The position numbers and the translations under genes were made by a program. The notes under the pieces are model-generated. The model had not been told where the DNA came from. It saw nothing but the letters and a program-made list of their open reading frames with translations, and searched no databases. Shown here piece by piece: positions 35,226 to 46,880 of a DNA stretch of 50,819 nucleotides (position 1 is its first letter; each line of letters starts with the position of its first letter). Source of the stretch: Plantago elongata (lineage: Eukaryota > Streptophyta > Magnoliopsida > Lamiales > Plantaginaceae). Where the stretch lies: assembly GCA_036897095.1 (NCBI GenBank), contig JAYMSP010000454.1, positions 1 to 50,819 on the forward strand, written 5' to 3'.

Positions 35226-37150
35226 AGAAAGGTGTGTGTGTTTATGTCAGTTGTATAAATGTATATATAGAATCGAGAAGCGTTGAAAGTAAAAGTATAT
35301 TATTAAGTTAAGTCTCTGTCATAGTTTTCTTCCCCGGCTACTCGCTGTATTTTGCCTAGCCCAGCGGGTAGCATGTTCTTTATTTCTTCTTCTTAGTAGG
35401 TACACTCGCGATTTTGTCTATCCTTTCTTTAGAAGTCACTAGCACTCGCTATTAGTGAAATACTATGCTCGCCCGGTATAGGTTCTAGTTTGCTTCTAAC
35501 TAAGGAGTCCGTTAAATGTTTGGCTTTTTTCTTCAATCTGTTACTTTAACACATAGTTGCATAGTACTGTAAGTCTTCCAACAAGCACAGCTTTACAAGA
35601 TGCAAAATAATTGTTCGAAAGCTTTATGGCTCGCCCCTGCTCTAGGCTAACGTCACTACTGGAATCTAACTACTTAAGTTAAGGCGGATTATCTTGCGCT
35701 CTAATATTCTCTTTATTCTATCTATTCTTCTTATTCTAAGCCTTTGTACAAAAATAAAATGGATCCTTGTGATATAAATTGTGATTCATAGTATGCGCAA
35801 AGAACTAGCTTACAACACTATGTCTTAGGTGTCATGTAGTTTTTGCAAGATACTCGCACGTTTCTTCTAATCTGTTTCTTCTTAGACTACGCGATTAACT
35901 TATAATTCTATTATAGGCTTGAATTGGAATGTTTTTTACTCTTTTTAATTTGATTTGTTTTATACTAAGCATATGGATCTATTACTAAGAATTAAAAACT
36001 AGATAGCCCAAACCATTCTTTCCCGCATGAACTTATATTATGAATTACTCTTTATATATAATAAGGTACTGCACAAATGCTATTCTTTTAGAAACTCTAT
36101 CTTTGCAAGAAAAGAAATTAAGAAAGGAAAGTACACTTTTTTCTTACCTAACTAGAAGCAATTAAATCTAAACTAAAGGAGCGTCCTTAGTTTATGTAGT
36201 ATATATGATAGGTATTAAATATTTGTTATAATAATAATTGATTTACTCCCTTTTTTCTTTTTTTATGAGTTCGTAGTATTTTCTATAGCTACTTAAGTTA
36301 AGCAAAAAAACTGAAGGAGAAGACCGTCAAAAGTATAACCCAGAAGTAAGGCATACAAGCGCGAACTCCCTCTCTCAGTACTCCTAGTAAAAGCCATCTC
36401 TTTATAGTATTTATAGTACTAAATTTCCATATACTATGAATACAAGCATAACTTACTGAGATGATATACACAACTAAGTTCCGCTATGCTAATAATACTA
36501 CAAATACATTTTTTATGCTAAAGAAAGAAGCCTATGTTAATGAAAATATACTCCGTATTTTATATAGCACACGAGATAATGACTAACTCTAGTTTTCTTT
36601 ACTTTATAAGATAGACGCTTTGTAGTTTGACATCCTCAAATGAATGTTTTACTTTAATTACTTAATTTGTTGCATACCTTTCCTTCGATTGACTATTCAC
36701 TAAAAGTATATTGGTATGCATATAAAAAATTTAACCCATTAAAGAAATAAAGTAAAGTGTAGCTAGGGAATCCCTCAAATATAATTTCTAATGTAACAGA
36801 TTGTTCATTTCTTTTTTTATTGTGTAAAGCAACAAAGAAGTAATCCTTTATCCTGCGAAGTACGGTATTAAGTAAATTAGTAGTTTTTTTATTTTTAATT
36901 GGTTAGTACAAATCCTTTGCAATATTTCTTGAATAACTCCTATCTTCTATCTTTCTCTTATGCATCCTTTCATATTTTATTATTAGTATAAACCTAGTTA
37001 GTATATGATAGCATACAAAATATTATGAGTAGTGTTTAGTTTAATCTAATGTATAAAGAAAAGTCACATTACATACAAAAAGTTAGCATAGGTTATACTA
37101 AGCAAATATAAAATTAGAGTAAAAACTTACATGGAATTCTTCTGAATGGT
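35226..37150. other. AT-rich DNA, GC-richer at left end, no gene seen
   Basis: 35,230-35,700 is less AT-rich than average and keeps ordinary CpA, so it may belong to the same inserted or single-copy segment as the tRNA/rRNA-like sequence. I cannot match it to another rRNA domain, tRNA or protein. From 35,700 on it returns to AT-rich DNA; the sample 36,301-36,480 gives a ratio near 0.7. Confidence 0.4.
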
Positions 37151-38700
37151 ATAATATGAATATTACTTTAAGTTAGATGTTATTCCGCTAAGGTAAGGAG
37201 TTGTTAATTAAATCTAACTTAAGAAATCTCCCTTATATATAACCTTATACTAGATACTAGTATTGGAAACCACATGTACGGGTGCTTTGAAGTATACTAA
37301 GTGTTACCTAATAGAGAATTAGTTATTGATTAAAACAAGAACACTCCCTTGTTGTAAGCATATGACTTTAAACAATGACTTACTAAATCCGAGCTCGAGG
37401 TGCCTCCCATTCTCCCCTAAGAGTTTCACTTAGTCCTATTTCATTTGTCGTATGTAAGAGCTTGCATGAAAGTGTAATAGAGTAAAATATGGTACTTAAA
37501 ATAAAAGCTTTGCCTACGCTTACTTAAGCATGAAGAAACTACTCTAATTATAAAGGTAATTATAAATTCCAGCCATCAATTATTTATGTATAGTATATAG
37601 AAAAAGGTGAGTCATTTATGCAATTAATAAATTAAATACGATGAGATTTCTATGAACGTAGCTTAAGGTAAATTAAAGGCAAAAAGGAGAACTTTACTTA
37701 CGTATTATATATATATAATAAAATGCTTAGGTTATTCGTAGAATATCAAATTTACATTCAAATAATTTACTTTACTCGGGGTGTTATACAAAAAGTACTC
37801 TTTACTAGATATTCTAGATTAGATGAGGGATAATCTTTTCTTAAGTACTTTTGTGACGTCGTGCTAGAAATGAAAAGTAGAAAATTTTTGTAGAGCTACA
37901 ACCTCGCTCCTTGTTGGCAATAACTTAAGATTCTTATCTAGGTTAGACAAGTAGTTTCTCTAGCATTTTAATAAAAAGTAAGAATATTGGGTTTATCTAT
38001 TCTATATCTAGAAGTTATACACATGAGTACTCGCATAAGTACTAGAAACTATAAAGTAAACAACAAAAGATATCTATTGTCATTATTAATTAACTCTATA
38101 AGTTGTGCTTACTCAGATATAGGGTACTTTATAGGTGCACTGTGGAATACTGCTTCATTGGGTTTACTAAGTAGTAAAAGTATACGCCAACATATTACTT
38201 TAATATAGCTTAGAACAACACAACTTAAAGAAAAAAGGAGTCTCTCTATTAGACCAAGTTAGGTTTATTTTAGGTAGTAGTGACTACAAAAAAGAAAGCA
38301 TGTATTACATGATTTAGATCTGTCCTTTCATCTTATCTATTATAGAATTACATACTATACACACGTAAAATACATATATAATTTAAAGCAGCTTACGAAG
38401 AAGTATTCTAGATTATATATTTTTATAATATTTCTTAATATGTAATATTTATTTATAATTAAATTATATAAAAAACTATAGGCAGGTGGAGAGTACGTAT
38501 TAGATCAAGTTTGTCTTGTAGGGCTAAGTCTTTCTTAGTAAAGTTAATCCAGGAAAACATATTATGTACTAAGAAAAATTCTAGTAAAGATAAGCGCATT
38601 AAGAATAATAAAATATAAGCTTAAAAACATGCATATAATTTTCAAAGGGGCAGTTAAGTAGATCATACTAATCTTAGTATCAAAAATCAAAAAGTAATAA
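37150..38700. repeat. Moderately RIP-like AT-rich block
   Basis: The sample 37,801-37,980 gives (CA+TG)/(AC+GT) near 0.67, intermediate between the strong blocks and the neutral spacers. Wording resembles the stronger blocks. One frame remains open at 37,987-38,208. No termini identified. Confidence 0.35.
37987..38208 (+). pseudogene. 73-codon open remnant, family unknown
   Basis: Plus-strand frame open for 73 codons from TTG at 37,987, with an internal ATG at 38,023, to TAG. The composition is plausible for protein (for example SCAYSDIGYFIGALWNTASL) and not merely AT-driven. No motif of a known transposon protein is visible. It sits in a RIP-like stretch, so a transposon remnant is more likely than a host gene. 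Chance opening cannot be excluded. Confidence 0.25.
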
Positions 38701-39027
38701 GAGTTTCCCCCTTTATTATTCTCTTTTTATTGTATATTTAGTTAGTTAAGTAGTACATCATTTAACAAAAGTTTAGAGCTCATAAGTATACAATAAATAA
38801 AAAGTCTTCTAGTCAACTCTAAATGGAAGGATTTACATTCTATTTTTGTTGAATTGTGAAAGGGTACACTTGCTATGGAATATAGAAAGGTATTCCTAAC
38901 TATAGAGTATACGTAGTTATTATAAGTATATGTAGTATAAAGGATAAGAAAGACTCATTTCCTCCCATTGATGCTAGCGCTAAAAAAAAGACTCATTTAT
39001 AATCTTAGAGCATTTTCGAAATATACC

Positions 39028-39041
39028 TAGGTGCGCACCTA
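39028..39041. other. 14-bp perfect palindrome
   Basis: TAGGTGCGCACCTA is a perfect palindrome, followed by GC-rich words up to about 39,080 (..GCGCGGTACTAGAACGCC..). It could be a binding site for a dimeric protein or an old element end; nothing nearby decides. Confidence 0.5.
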
Positions 39042-40122
39042 CTTTTGTAGCGCGGTACTAGAACGCCGAAGCAGATTACCTTTTAACTATGTACGACTAA
39101 CTTATAAGATCTCTACTTTCAAAATCTATAATGAACTATAAAAAGTTACTAAAAACACTTTATTAATGTTGCTAATTAGTTTTAATTATATAAGTTATAA
39201 GGTATCTGCCTGATCTGATATGCTCTGGTTACTGTAGATGACTTATGTAAGAGATAAAGCTCTATATTAGATATTGCTAAGCTGCATTGAACTGCATACT
39301 TGTTGTTATTTTAACTAGCTGCATGTTTATTTTAATTAAAAATATGAACAACACATCTAAGCTAAGTGGTAACTACTTTATAAGCTATATACACTAAAGC
39401 CATTGCGAATTCTTTCTTGCTTGTTTATGAATAATTCTTATATCCAAGCTAATATTCCATTAGTATCTTTTTTTCCTTTTATTAAGGGTTATTATACGAC
39501 CACAGTCAGTTTATATACCTTCATTATTTTCCTAAATTCTAGTATAATTTAGTACGTAAATAATATTCATAAAAGGCTTTAGAAAAGAGAAAATACCTTT
39601 CCTTTATTTCACATGAAAGTTTCAATTGCTTCTCCGAAGCAAGTACTTATTATTTTTATAGATTCTTTTCTGTTCAAAAGAGTCTGCATTCATATAATAT
39701 AATTTACTAAGATAATTCCTACACTTAGTAAAATTTTAGAGAGAAACATAAGGCTAATTTAAGATAACACTATATACTATACTTTTTCTAGTCTTAAATT
39801 TTTAGTAAATTTATACTTTGACCCCAAATATACTTATTCTATTAACAAGCCAGCGCATATAATATAAATATAAGTAACCTACATAACTTATTGTTACCCT
39901 GAGTAGTCTAAACATTTTGTATACTAGAGTAGAGCAAAACTTTATACCTTTACATAAGGATTGCATGTTCTTATATCTATTGACTCTATATATTCTTTCT
40001 TCTGGGTAGGTCCTTTTCTAATGATCACACTCTACAATGTTTTTATCCTTAAAGTACTTCTATTCATTAAATAGGTAGGGTATTTTACTTTAAAGATTCT
40101 ACACTTTAGTAATAAAGTATTT

Positions 40123-40305
40123 TTGGAAGATAGCAACCATACTAAATTGTCTGTAAGCTTACTTAACGAACTAAGACTTAAGTTAGAAGAAGAACTAGAT
40201 AGAGTTAAGGGTTACACGACTAAACTCTTTCTTATTAAGTACTGTCTTAAGCCTTATGTGGGATTCCCTGCTAAGTACTTCTATTTCCTCAGGGTTTCAT
40301 TATAA
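40123..40305 (+). pseudogene. 60-codon open frame with coiled-coil-like stretch
   Basis: Open from TTG at 40,123 to TAA 40,303-40,305. Residues about 9-25 (SVSLLNELRLKLEEELDRVK) have heptad-like leucines with flanking acid and base residues, a pattern that AT-rich noise does not readily give. The rest is hydrophobic/basic. No family recognised. Most likely a short coding scrap of an old transposable element, or an exon of an unrecognised host gene. Confidence 0.25.
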
Positions 40306-40718
40306 TGATCTAACTTCTACATAAACTTCTATTTAAATAAATGGATAGAGTCTTCATCTAAATAAATAAATCTATGTTTAGACAACTTAAAGTACATGCA
40401 ATACACAACTTCGTGCTTATGCTAGAAGCTCCATGTGTTTTGTTTATAATGGTTATTTTATGCTCCTTCAAGAATTCCTTATTATACAATTATACATGTA
40501 ATAAATTTAAAAGCACTTAGTAATTATTACAGCTATTTAGAATAAGTTCTTCTACTAGATACAAGACAACATTACTACTTTCCGCTCGTGCTTTTTTTTT
40601 AGTAGACGCTATAACTATTAAATCTTCTCTTCTATGTTTGCTAAATTCTAGTATACTTTTAGAAATGGTAGGTCTACACATTTTCTTTTTCAAAAATATT
40701 CCATAATAATCGTAATTA

Positions 40719-40737
40719 TTATTTGGTATAGGCGGGT
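40719..40737 (-). repeat. 19-bp word repeated inverted at 12.4 kb (right copy)
   Basis: TTATTTGGTATAGGCGGGT on the plus strand, the exact reverse complement of 12,368-12,386. Flanks show no further similarity. Confidence 0.6.
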
Positions 40738-40799
40738 ATCCTTTCTTTTTCTTTCATCTAATAGTCTTATACCCCATATTTAGAGGCTTTCTAAGTATG

Positions 40800-43700
40800 C
40801 ATGCACTTATTTACTCGTATATTTTTTTATATTTAGTTAAGGAGCTACTACATACATTACTTAAGGGCGCACTCTAATAAAAGCTTATGTAATTAAGACT
40901 TTAAGGTAAATTCCTGCCTTTACCATTTTTAAAGAGATTTGACGAGGCATAAGTGTATTGTTTCCTAGCATCTCCCATAAACGACAAAGCAAGGTATTCT
41001 AATGCTAGGTGCTCCTTGCTTTAGTGCTTTAGTAAGTATAATCTATTCTTTAGAAAAGTAAAGGTGGCTATGAGTGTGTAAGGACCTGATTAAGTCTATC
41101 AATCCACCTCTACTATAAACTATAATTATAGTAACGTAAGTGGCCCATCATATGTAACTTGGTTAAATCTACCTAGAAACTTATTTAGTAGATAATCACG
41201 TACTAAAACTAATAGAGAAGGTACGGTACTCCCGCAAATTTTAGGTATTTACCAAAGTATTTACTACATATACAGTTCTTAAATAACCTCTAAGTATAAT
41301 AAGCTATAAAGAATATAATCTTTAACAACGCATAAGTATAGAGTATAAGGGGGGTGCAAAACTGTACAACTCTATCTAGGGGAAGGGACAACTACCTATT
41401 ACATGATCTATTATAAGATAAAATATAAGAAAAAGGCATAAAGAAGGCTCTTACTTCTTACTACATCTTTCATAAGCATACCTCTGAGCTCTTTATGTTA
41501 AGCTTTAGTAAATACTAACTTCCTTAAGTTTAATTCTAATAAATAATTTTTTAGGGGAGTATTTTCTTTATAATGAAGGATGGGTTATCTAAAACAGCTT
41601 CCTTATTGTGCAATTTTTAGGAGGTAAACACCTAGTAACATAGTATTACTAAAGTATAATTATTTATTAGCTCTAAAGTGGCAAATATCTATCTCTACCC
41701 TTAATTAGGTATTTATTTATAGTTTCATCATACTTAAGCGTAAAAAATATATATATATAGAAAAAGGGTGTGTCTCCTTTAGCAAAACGAAGGCACATAA
41801 GTAACTCAAGAGAGAAATCACCTGTACATTTAGAGAGGTACTAGTGTGAAAGAGTACCCTACGAAGACGAAGAGGACTCTAATTAAGAGATGTGTATACT
41901 CACTTTATACTCAATATAATAGGACATAGGTAGGAGCTCTAGTATTATGCATCTATTTTAAATAACTTCATAAGTCTTTATTACAAGGATATTTTAAGGA
42001 GTAATTCCCTCTTTTATCCTTAATTATTTATTAAGTATAGGAACACTCTCACCTAAAACAGTTTTTCTTCTTAAGTCTTAAGATATAATTCTTCAAAGTC
42101 TAAATATAAAATACTACTTCCTAGGAAAGAAATCTCCCCTATCTACAGTAGTTAGGTATTTAACATTATAAGTAGAGTATTTATCAAGATCTTTATCTTA
42201 CGTAGTTCCTTAATATTTTATAAAATATTAAAAGATACTTCTCCAAAGCTAAGTATAAGGAATTCTTAAGGAAATATCCCCTTATAATATTAGAGGAAGA
42301 AATACGACGCTTCTTTAGGTAAATATATTTTATTTTAGAGATAGCTAAGGTACTAGTCACCTCTTGTTGTGTATAAATGACTTCTTAAGTATAAGTTGCT
42401 CCCTTTTCCTAGCTAGCCAAGAGTACGAATAATTTTATCTTGGTTTATTGCACAAATATACTACTAAATGAGGACCTTATAGTTATACATAAAATACGTC
42501 CTTAATGGAGAATTTACAAATTAGGGGTACACAGATCGTGTAGCCTAAGATTTCTAGGTATATAAGGGGTATAGTCCTTTCTTCCTTATATTAATAAAGC
42601 CTTAATTAAAAGAATTAAGTGATAAATACCTTGCCAAATATAATTTATACACTAAAACTTCTAACACTTGTAATAGAGGTACCTACAACTATAGCATACA
42701 AAAGAGGCTAAACCTTATAGACATTTACTTTTATAAATAATAGATATAAAGAGCTTGATTATTAAGAGAAATTTCTTCCTTTATATAAAGTTCTTAGAGT
42801 ATCGCTATATAAACCTACCCTTATGTACAAGAGTGTTACCTATAGTTAGTTATATATTTACTAGGAGAACTTAATTATTTAAAGTAATAACTCTAGCTTT
42901 TGTTAAGCAAAATGCTATGTTATCTTCTCTTATCTTTGAATTATTAATAATAAAACGAATACTTATTAAGCACATTTCTTCTCCTCTTTAACTATTTCTT
43001 ACTAGGCAGAAGTTAATACTTATATAGGCTATAGCGCACGCCTTTACTCCCCCTTAGTAACTAAATTACTTAGTAAGTTCTCTCTATAAATCTATATAAT
43101 ATATTATAAGGGCTCCATTATAAAGGGCCTTCTACTTTTAAAGAATATGAAATAAAGGGGTTAATTATATTTCTTTTCTTAGCGCAGTCTTATAATATAA
43201 GGTATTCGTTAAGTCTCTGGTACTAAGCAAGTCTTTATCATCATAGAGTAAAATAGTAGAAAATAATTTAACCCTTTTATGATAGATATGAAAGTGGTAG
43301 GGACCCTACTATACTTTAAATATTTATATGAAGGAAAGCGCTTACTATCTTATTTAAACTACTAGGGCCAAACAGCCTAAAGTAACTAACATTTAAGGGG
43401 TAAGTCTATCTTTGTATAGTAAAGTATAAAGAAAGGGTAATCGCAAACTTCTCTTTATTTATATAGTTGTACCTTAAGAGGGCGATTACTTTAAGACAAT
43501 TTTTTAGGTACTTACTATAACGAGCCTTTCTTTATCATAGCCTATAACTTGTACTTGTAAAAGGATTCTTATATCTGAGGCATTCATTATTTTTGTACTT
43601 CGTTAAGAAAGTAAAATCCCTTAGTGCTCTATAATGAAAGGGTGTATACCCCTAACAGGTATGCTAGAAGACTCTTCTATCATGATATGTAATTATTTCG
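40800..43700. repeat. RIP-like mutated block (probable transposon fossil)
   Basis: The sample 42,001-42,180 gives (CA+TG)/(AC+GT) near 0.33, with no TpG at all on the plus strand in 180 bases. TAA/TAG are dense in all frames and no frame of note is open. A TA run lies at 41,748-41,759. Left and right ends are placed by composition only; no LTR or inverted repeat found. Confidence 0.5.
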
Positions 43701-44754
43701 TAATCCAGAACTTATTGTTAATTTCACCAAGATAAGGATTTTCAGAGTCCATTTATTTAGAACAATGATCAAATAAAGAGGCACTTCTTTATTAACGGCA
43801 AGGAATTACATAATAAGAAAAGGTTGACTCTTTTCTTCTGGATTGGGGAACACCCGTGTGCTGGGAACGTTCATAAAAGAAAAGTAGTGTAAAAAAAAGC
43901 AACGATGGAAAAAATAGACTTGCATAAAAGAAAAGGTACTTGGATTAGATTCACGAGAATTCACTAAATAACTAAAATAGAACAACTAAGTACTTCTTTT
44001 ATATATTAATTAAGAATCAAATCAAGGAATAAATGTTAATTATCCAAAGGTTTCTTCAGAGAAAAAAACAGAAATTCTAGTGTCCTATTTATTCTAGATC
44101 TACTACATTAGAATCTCTCCTATAAACGTCTAAGTAAAGCACAAAAAAAAAATTCTACGCTCATATTTTCTATCCTACTTCGTATCATATTCATATTTTA
44201 TATTGACTTACTACTGCCTGACTAAGAATATTTTCTATGAATGCATTATTTGGTTGTAGCCCTAACTAACCAATCATTGCGGGCATCATTTCGGTGTTGA
44301 GTAGAGTATACTTTTATCTTATCGGTATAGAACTTTTTACAAATCTACTATATTCAGAGAATGAACATATTTCTATTTACCTAACAACTAATATTTTTTG
44401 TTTTTGCCGGTACTTGTCACTTTTAAATCTATTATTATTCGTCGGTTATTTTTGATATAATTTGTTCCGAGCACTTGTGTTTACGAGAAGATCTACGAGA
44501 AGTAAAATTTTGTACCCCTTTTGTCCTTTGTCTTTTTTACGTCTTTGCAAAGGTTACGCTGTTCCCAACAAAGCCTTGTCTCATATGAGATGTACCTTAA
44601 TACATGGAGCGGGGAATCTAAATATAATAGAAATGCAAAACATCGTAGTATAAATCAGAGAAAGATAGAACAAAACTCAAAACTACCGCAGTGCAGTATA
44701 GAAAAGAGACGTACTATAACTAACTATATTATAACTATAGATTAAGATTATTAG

Positions 44755-44937
44755 GAAGGTAGTAGCTAAAAAGTAGATATAAATCGCTAAGAAGAGTGTA
44801 TATTTTTGAGTCTACAGGAGCATTCACTGGGTATTTGCTGGGTTACGTCTATTGGTCAGTGGATGTTGGTATCCTGATTGGATATACTCATATACTATTT
44901 TATAGTAAGCCTCATATCCTTCCAGTTTCGGGTTAAG
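44755..44937 (+). CDS. Possible exon encoding a membrane-like segment, unknown
   Basis: One plus-strand frame is open for about 55-60 codons between an in-frame TAG near 44,761-44,763 and the TAA at 44,935-44,937. It has no ATG start. Its middle, AFTGYLLGYVYWSVDVGILI, is a convincing transmembrane helix, in sequence where CpA/TpG are normal. CTACAG at 44,812-44,817 could serve as an intron acceptor. No family recognised; resemblance to mitochondrial cytochrome b was considered and is too weak. It may be chance. Confidence 0.15.
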
Positions 44938-45051
44938 AACAATAACAGAGAATATACTTAAGAGAACACGAAATTTTTTCATAAGCTCTTAATAAATTGA
45001 AAGAATTCAAATTCCAAGAGCTCCTTATAAAGTCTGTACATAGGCGCGGTT

Positions 45052-45255
45052 TTGGTTTGTTGGTTTAGAGAAATAGAGCAAACGTTTTTTAACCAACTTG
45101 GAGAATGCTTTTGTACCATATACCATGTACCGGTAGCTTTCCCTTTTAAGATGCTTTCTTATTCTTCTGGGGAGAAGTGTATAATTTTACTTGCTAAAAC
45201 TAATATAAATACAGGAGAAAAAGAAAATAAAGTTAACAACAAAGAAGACACATAA
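45052..45255 (+). CDS. 67-codon open frame, unknown
   Basis: Open from TTG at 45,052 to TAA 45,253-45,255; the first ATG is internal. The first 45 residues are varied with four cysteines, and the C-terminal 20 are strongly hydrophilic (K/N/E/D-rich). Codon use is less AT-driven than in the flanks. No signal peptide, no domain recognised. Spared from RIP-like mutation. Could be an exon of a small host gene or a chance opening. Confidence 0.2.
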   Translation: MVCWFREIEQTFFNQLGECFCTIYHVPVAFPFKMLSYSSGEKCIILLAKTNINTGEKENKVNNKEDT

Positions 45256-45810
45256 ATAATAAAGAAAGGATATATACGATCTTTACATACAGAGACTCTC
45301 TTTCATACATCCAATACGCCCGATACTTTGCAACAGACATAACATAAGGAAGGGTCAGTCTTAAGTACTTGTTGATATAGATCTAGAGCATTAAGTTCAC
45401 TTGTAGAAGGAGAAAGTAAAGAATCTTTTTGCAAGCTTTAGAGAGAGAAGGAATACTTTATTATTATAGGAAAAGATAAGGTAAAGAAGGAACCCCGGTT
45501 TAATACTCCAAAGAGAAAAAAGAGGACTCTAGGCACGCACGATCTTTAATTAGTAGAGCTCTCGTTAATCAAATATTTAGAAAATTAGAAAAAATTTGTA
45601 GTCATTCCTCTCTTTCTTTCTCTTCTGCATATTATGGAATCTCAAATATTAATTACAGTAATTCGTTCCTTGGAATATCATATCCTATAAGATTTTGCCG
45701 AGAAAACAAACTTTCTTCTTACTTTACAAATTTTCTATTGAATAGCTTATAGTTTTTCTTTTGTAGGTAACAAACAAACACAGAAGTAAAATAGATTTAG
45801 TATATAGCAA

Positions 45811-45827
45811 GGAGGGAGGGGGAGGGG
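45811..45827 (+). other. G-rich run with quadruplex potential
   Basis: Seventeen bases made only of G and A in four G-runs (2, 3, 5 and 4 G) separated by single A. Exceptional in DNA this AT-rich. Could fold as a two-layer G-quadruplex on the plus strand; no gene lies near enough to suggest a regulatory role. Confidence 0.5.
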
Positions 45828-46754
45828 ATAATAACTCCAAACTAAAGTGGAAGATTGGGATTGAAATCTTACCTTGGGGCAGCAGTCACTTCTGACAAAT
45901 CAAATATAGAAAAAACAAAATAAATACAAAAGATAAGTCAAGAGGATTAAGGCCTGGTTGGTCCATTAGATAGATAGATGAATCATAGTAGGATAGACGA
46001 CTCTAACTAAAAAACGAAGCTATGTAATGCCTATACCCTTTCTAACTCTAACCACGTAAAATTCTCTTCCATATAGTGAATTTGTGTGAAATGTGGATTT
46101 CAGTGGTTTTTTTTAGAAAATATGATTTCATACAGTAAATCTTTGTTATATCTGTCTCATAAGTAGGGCAAGGCTGCGAAGTATAATTATTAGAAATTAG
46201 AAAGAAGCAACTTCCTAAGTAACTCTTACCTTTACCAGTTACTAACCACATATAGTTCTATTTCATTTGTAAGGAACAACGACTAAAACGAACGAGTACA
46301 CGGAGGACTTGAGAACACAGCTGCGCGAAAGCTTTTCTTCTGAATAAAAAACGGCATGTATAAAAAAAATAATGATTCTCTTATTTTATTCTTTTTATGT
46401 ATGCATAAAATAAAAAGGTGCCATAGAAAAATGGCTTATACAGCTTAAATTGGCTTTCTATGTCTATGTAGGATCCACCATACGTTAAGTAAAATTGTTA
46501 CAGATAAAGTAAAAAAGGAATATTCCAAGATTCAGAGCTAATCGCTAATATTTAAAGTACCATAACCAGTGTATCGCATAACAACTATCCTATCCCTTAA
46601 TTTACGAGAATAATCATAGACTTAACTGTCTTGTCTACCTCAAAGGGTTTAATTAATAACGCTGTATTTCTTTTGTATACCTTTTTAAAATGATGAACTT
46701 TAGATCATCCTACTAGACTTATGACAACTCTCTTAGCTTTAACGTTTAACGCGT

Positions 46755-46880
46755 CGTTATTAGAGTGAAATTTACCACGATATTCGATTACACCAAACCG
46801 CCCTGACAATAAATAGTTTTATATGGGTTCATTTTGTGTGTGAGGACTAATGAGAATCGAGATATCTAATTTTGCATTTC
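46755..46880 (+). rRNA. Possible small-subunit rRNA central-domain patch
   Basis: GTGAAATT at 46,765-46,772, GATATTCG at 46,779-46,786 and ACACCA at 46,790-46,795 reproduce, in order, the conserved blocks of the 16S central domain (GTGAAATTCGTAGATATTCGGAGGAACACCA), with spacings altered by about two to three bases. About 50 bases on, GTGAGGAC..GAATCGAGATATCT at roughly 46,840-46,868 loosely resembles GTGGGGAGC..GGATTAGATACCC. Intervening sequence does not match. Weak individually; it gains some weight from the other rRNA-like pieces in the window. Confidence 0.25.

Larger units (their letters stand above)
38700..40800. other. AT-rich gene-poor DNA, little RIP bias
   Basis: The sample 39,361-39,540 gives a ratio near 0.9. 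Contains a 14-bp palindrome at 39,028-39,041 within a small GC-richer patch (39,028-39,080), one open frame at 40,123 and the right copy of the 19-bp inverted word at 40,719. No recognisable gene. Confidence 0.45.

Noticed and set aside
43835-43875. GGATTGGGGAACACCCGTGTG resembling the large-subunit CCGAATGGGGAAACCC segment
   Set aside because: Match is limited to about 15 bases with an insertion and nothing around it continues the rRNA.
44462-44745. Overlapping 63- and 74-codon frames
   Set aside because: Two overlapping frames of basic/serine-rich residues without motif; neither is preferred and neither has a supporting splice or start context.
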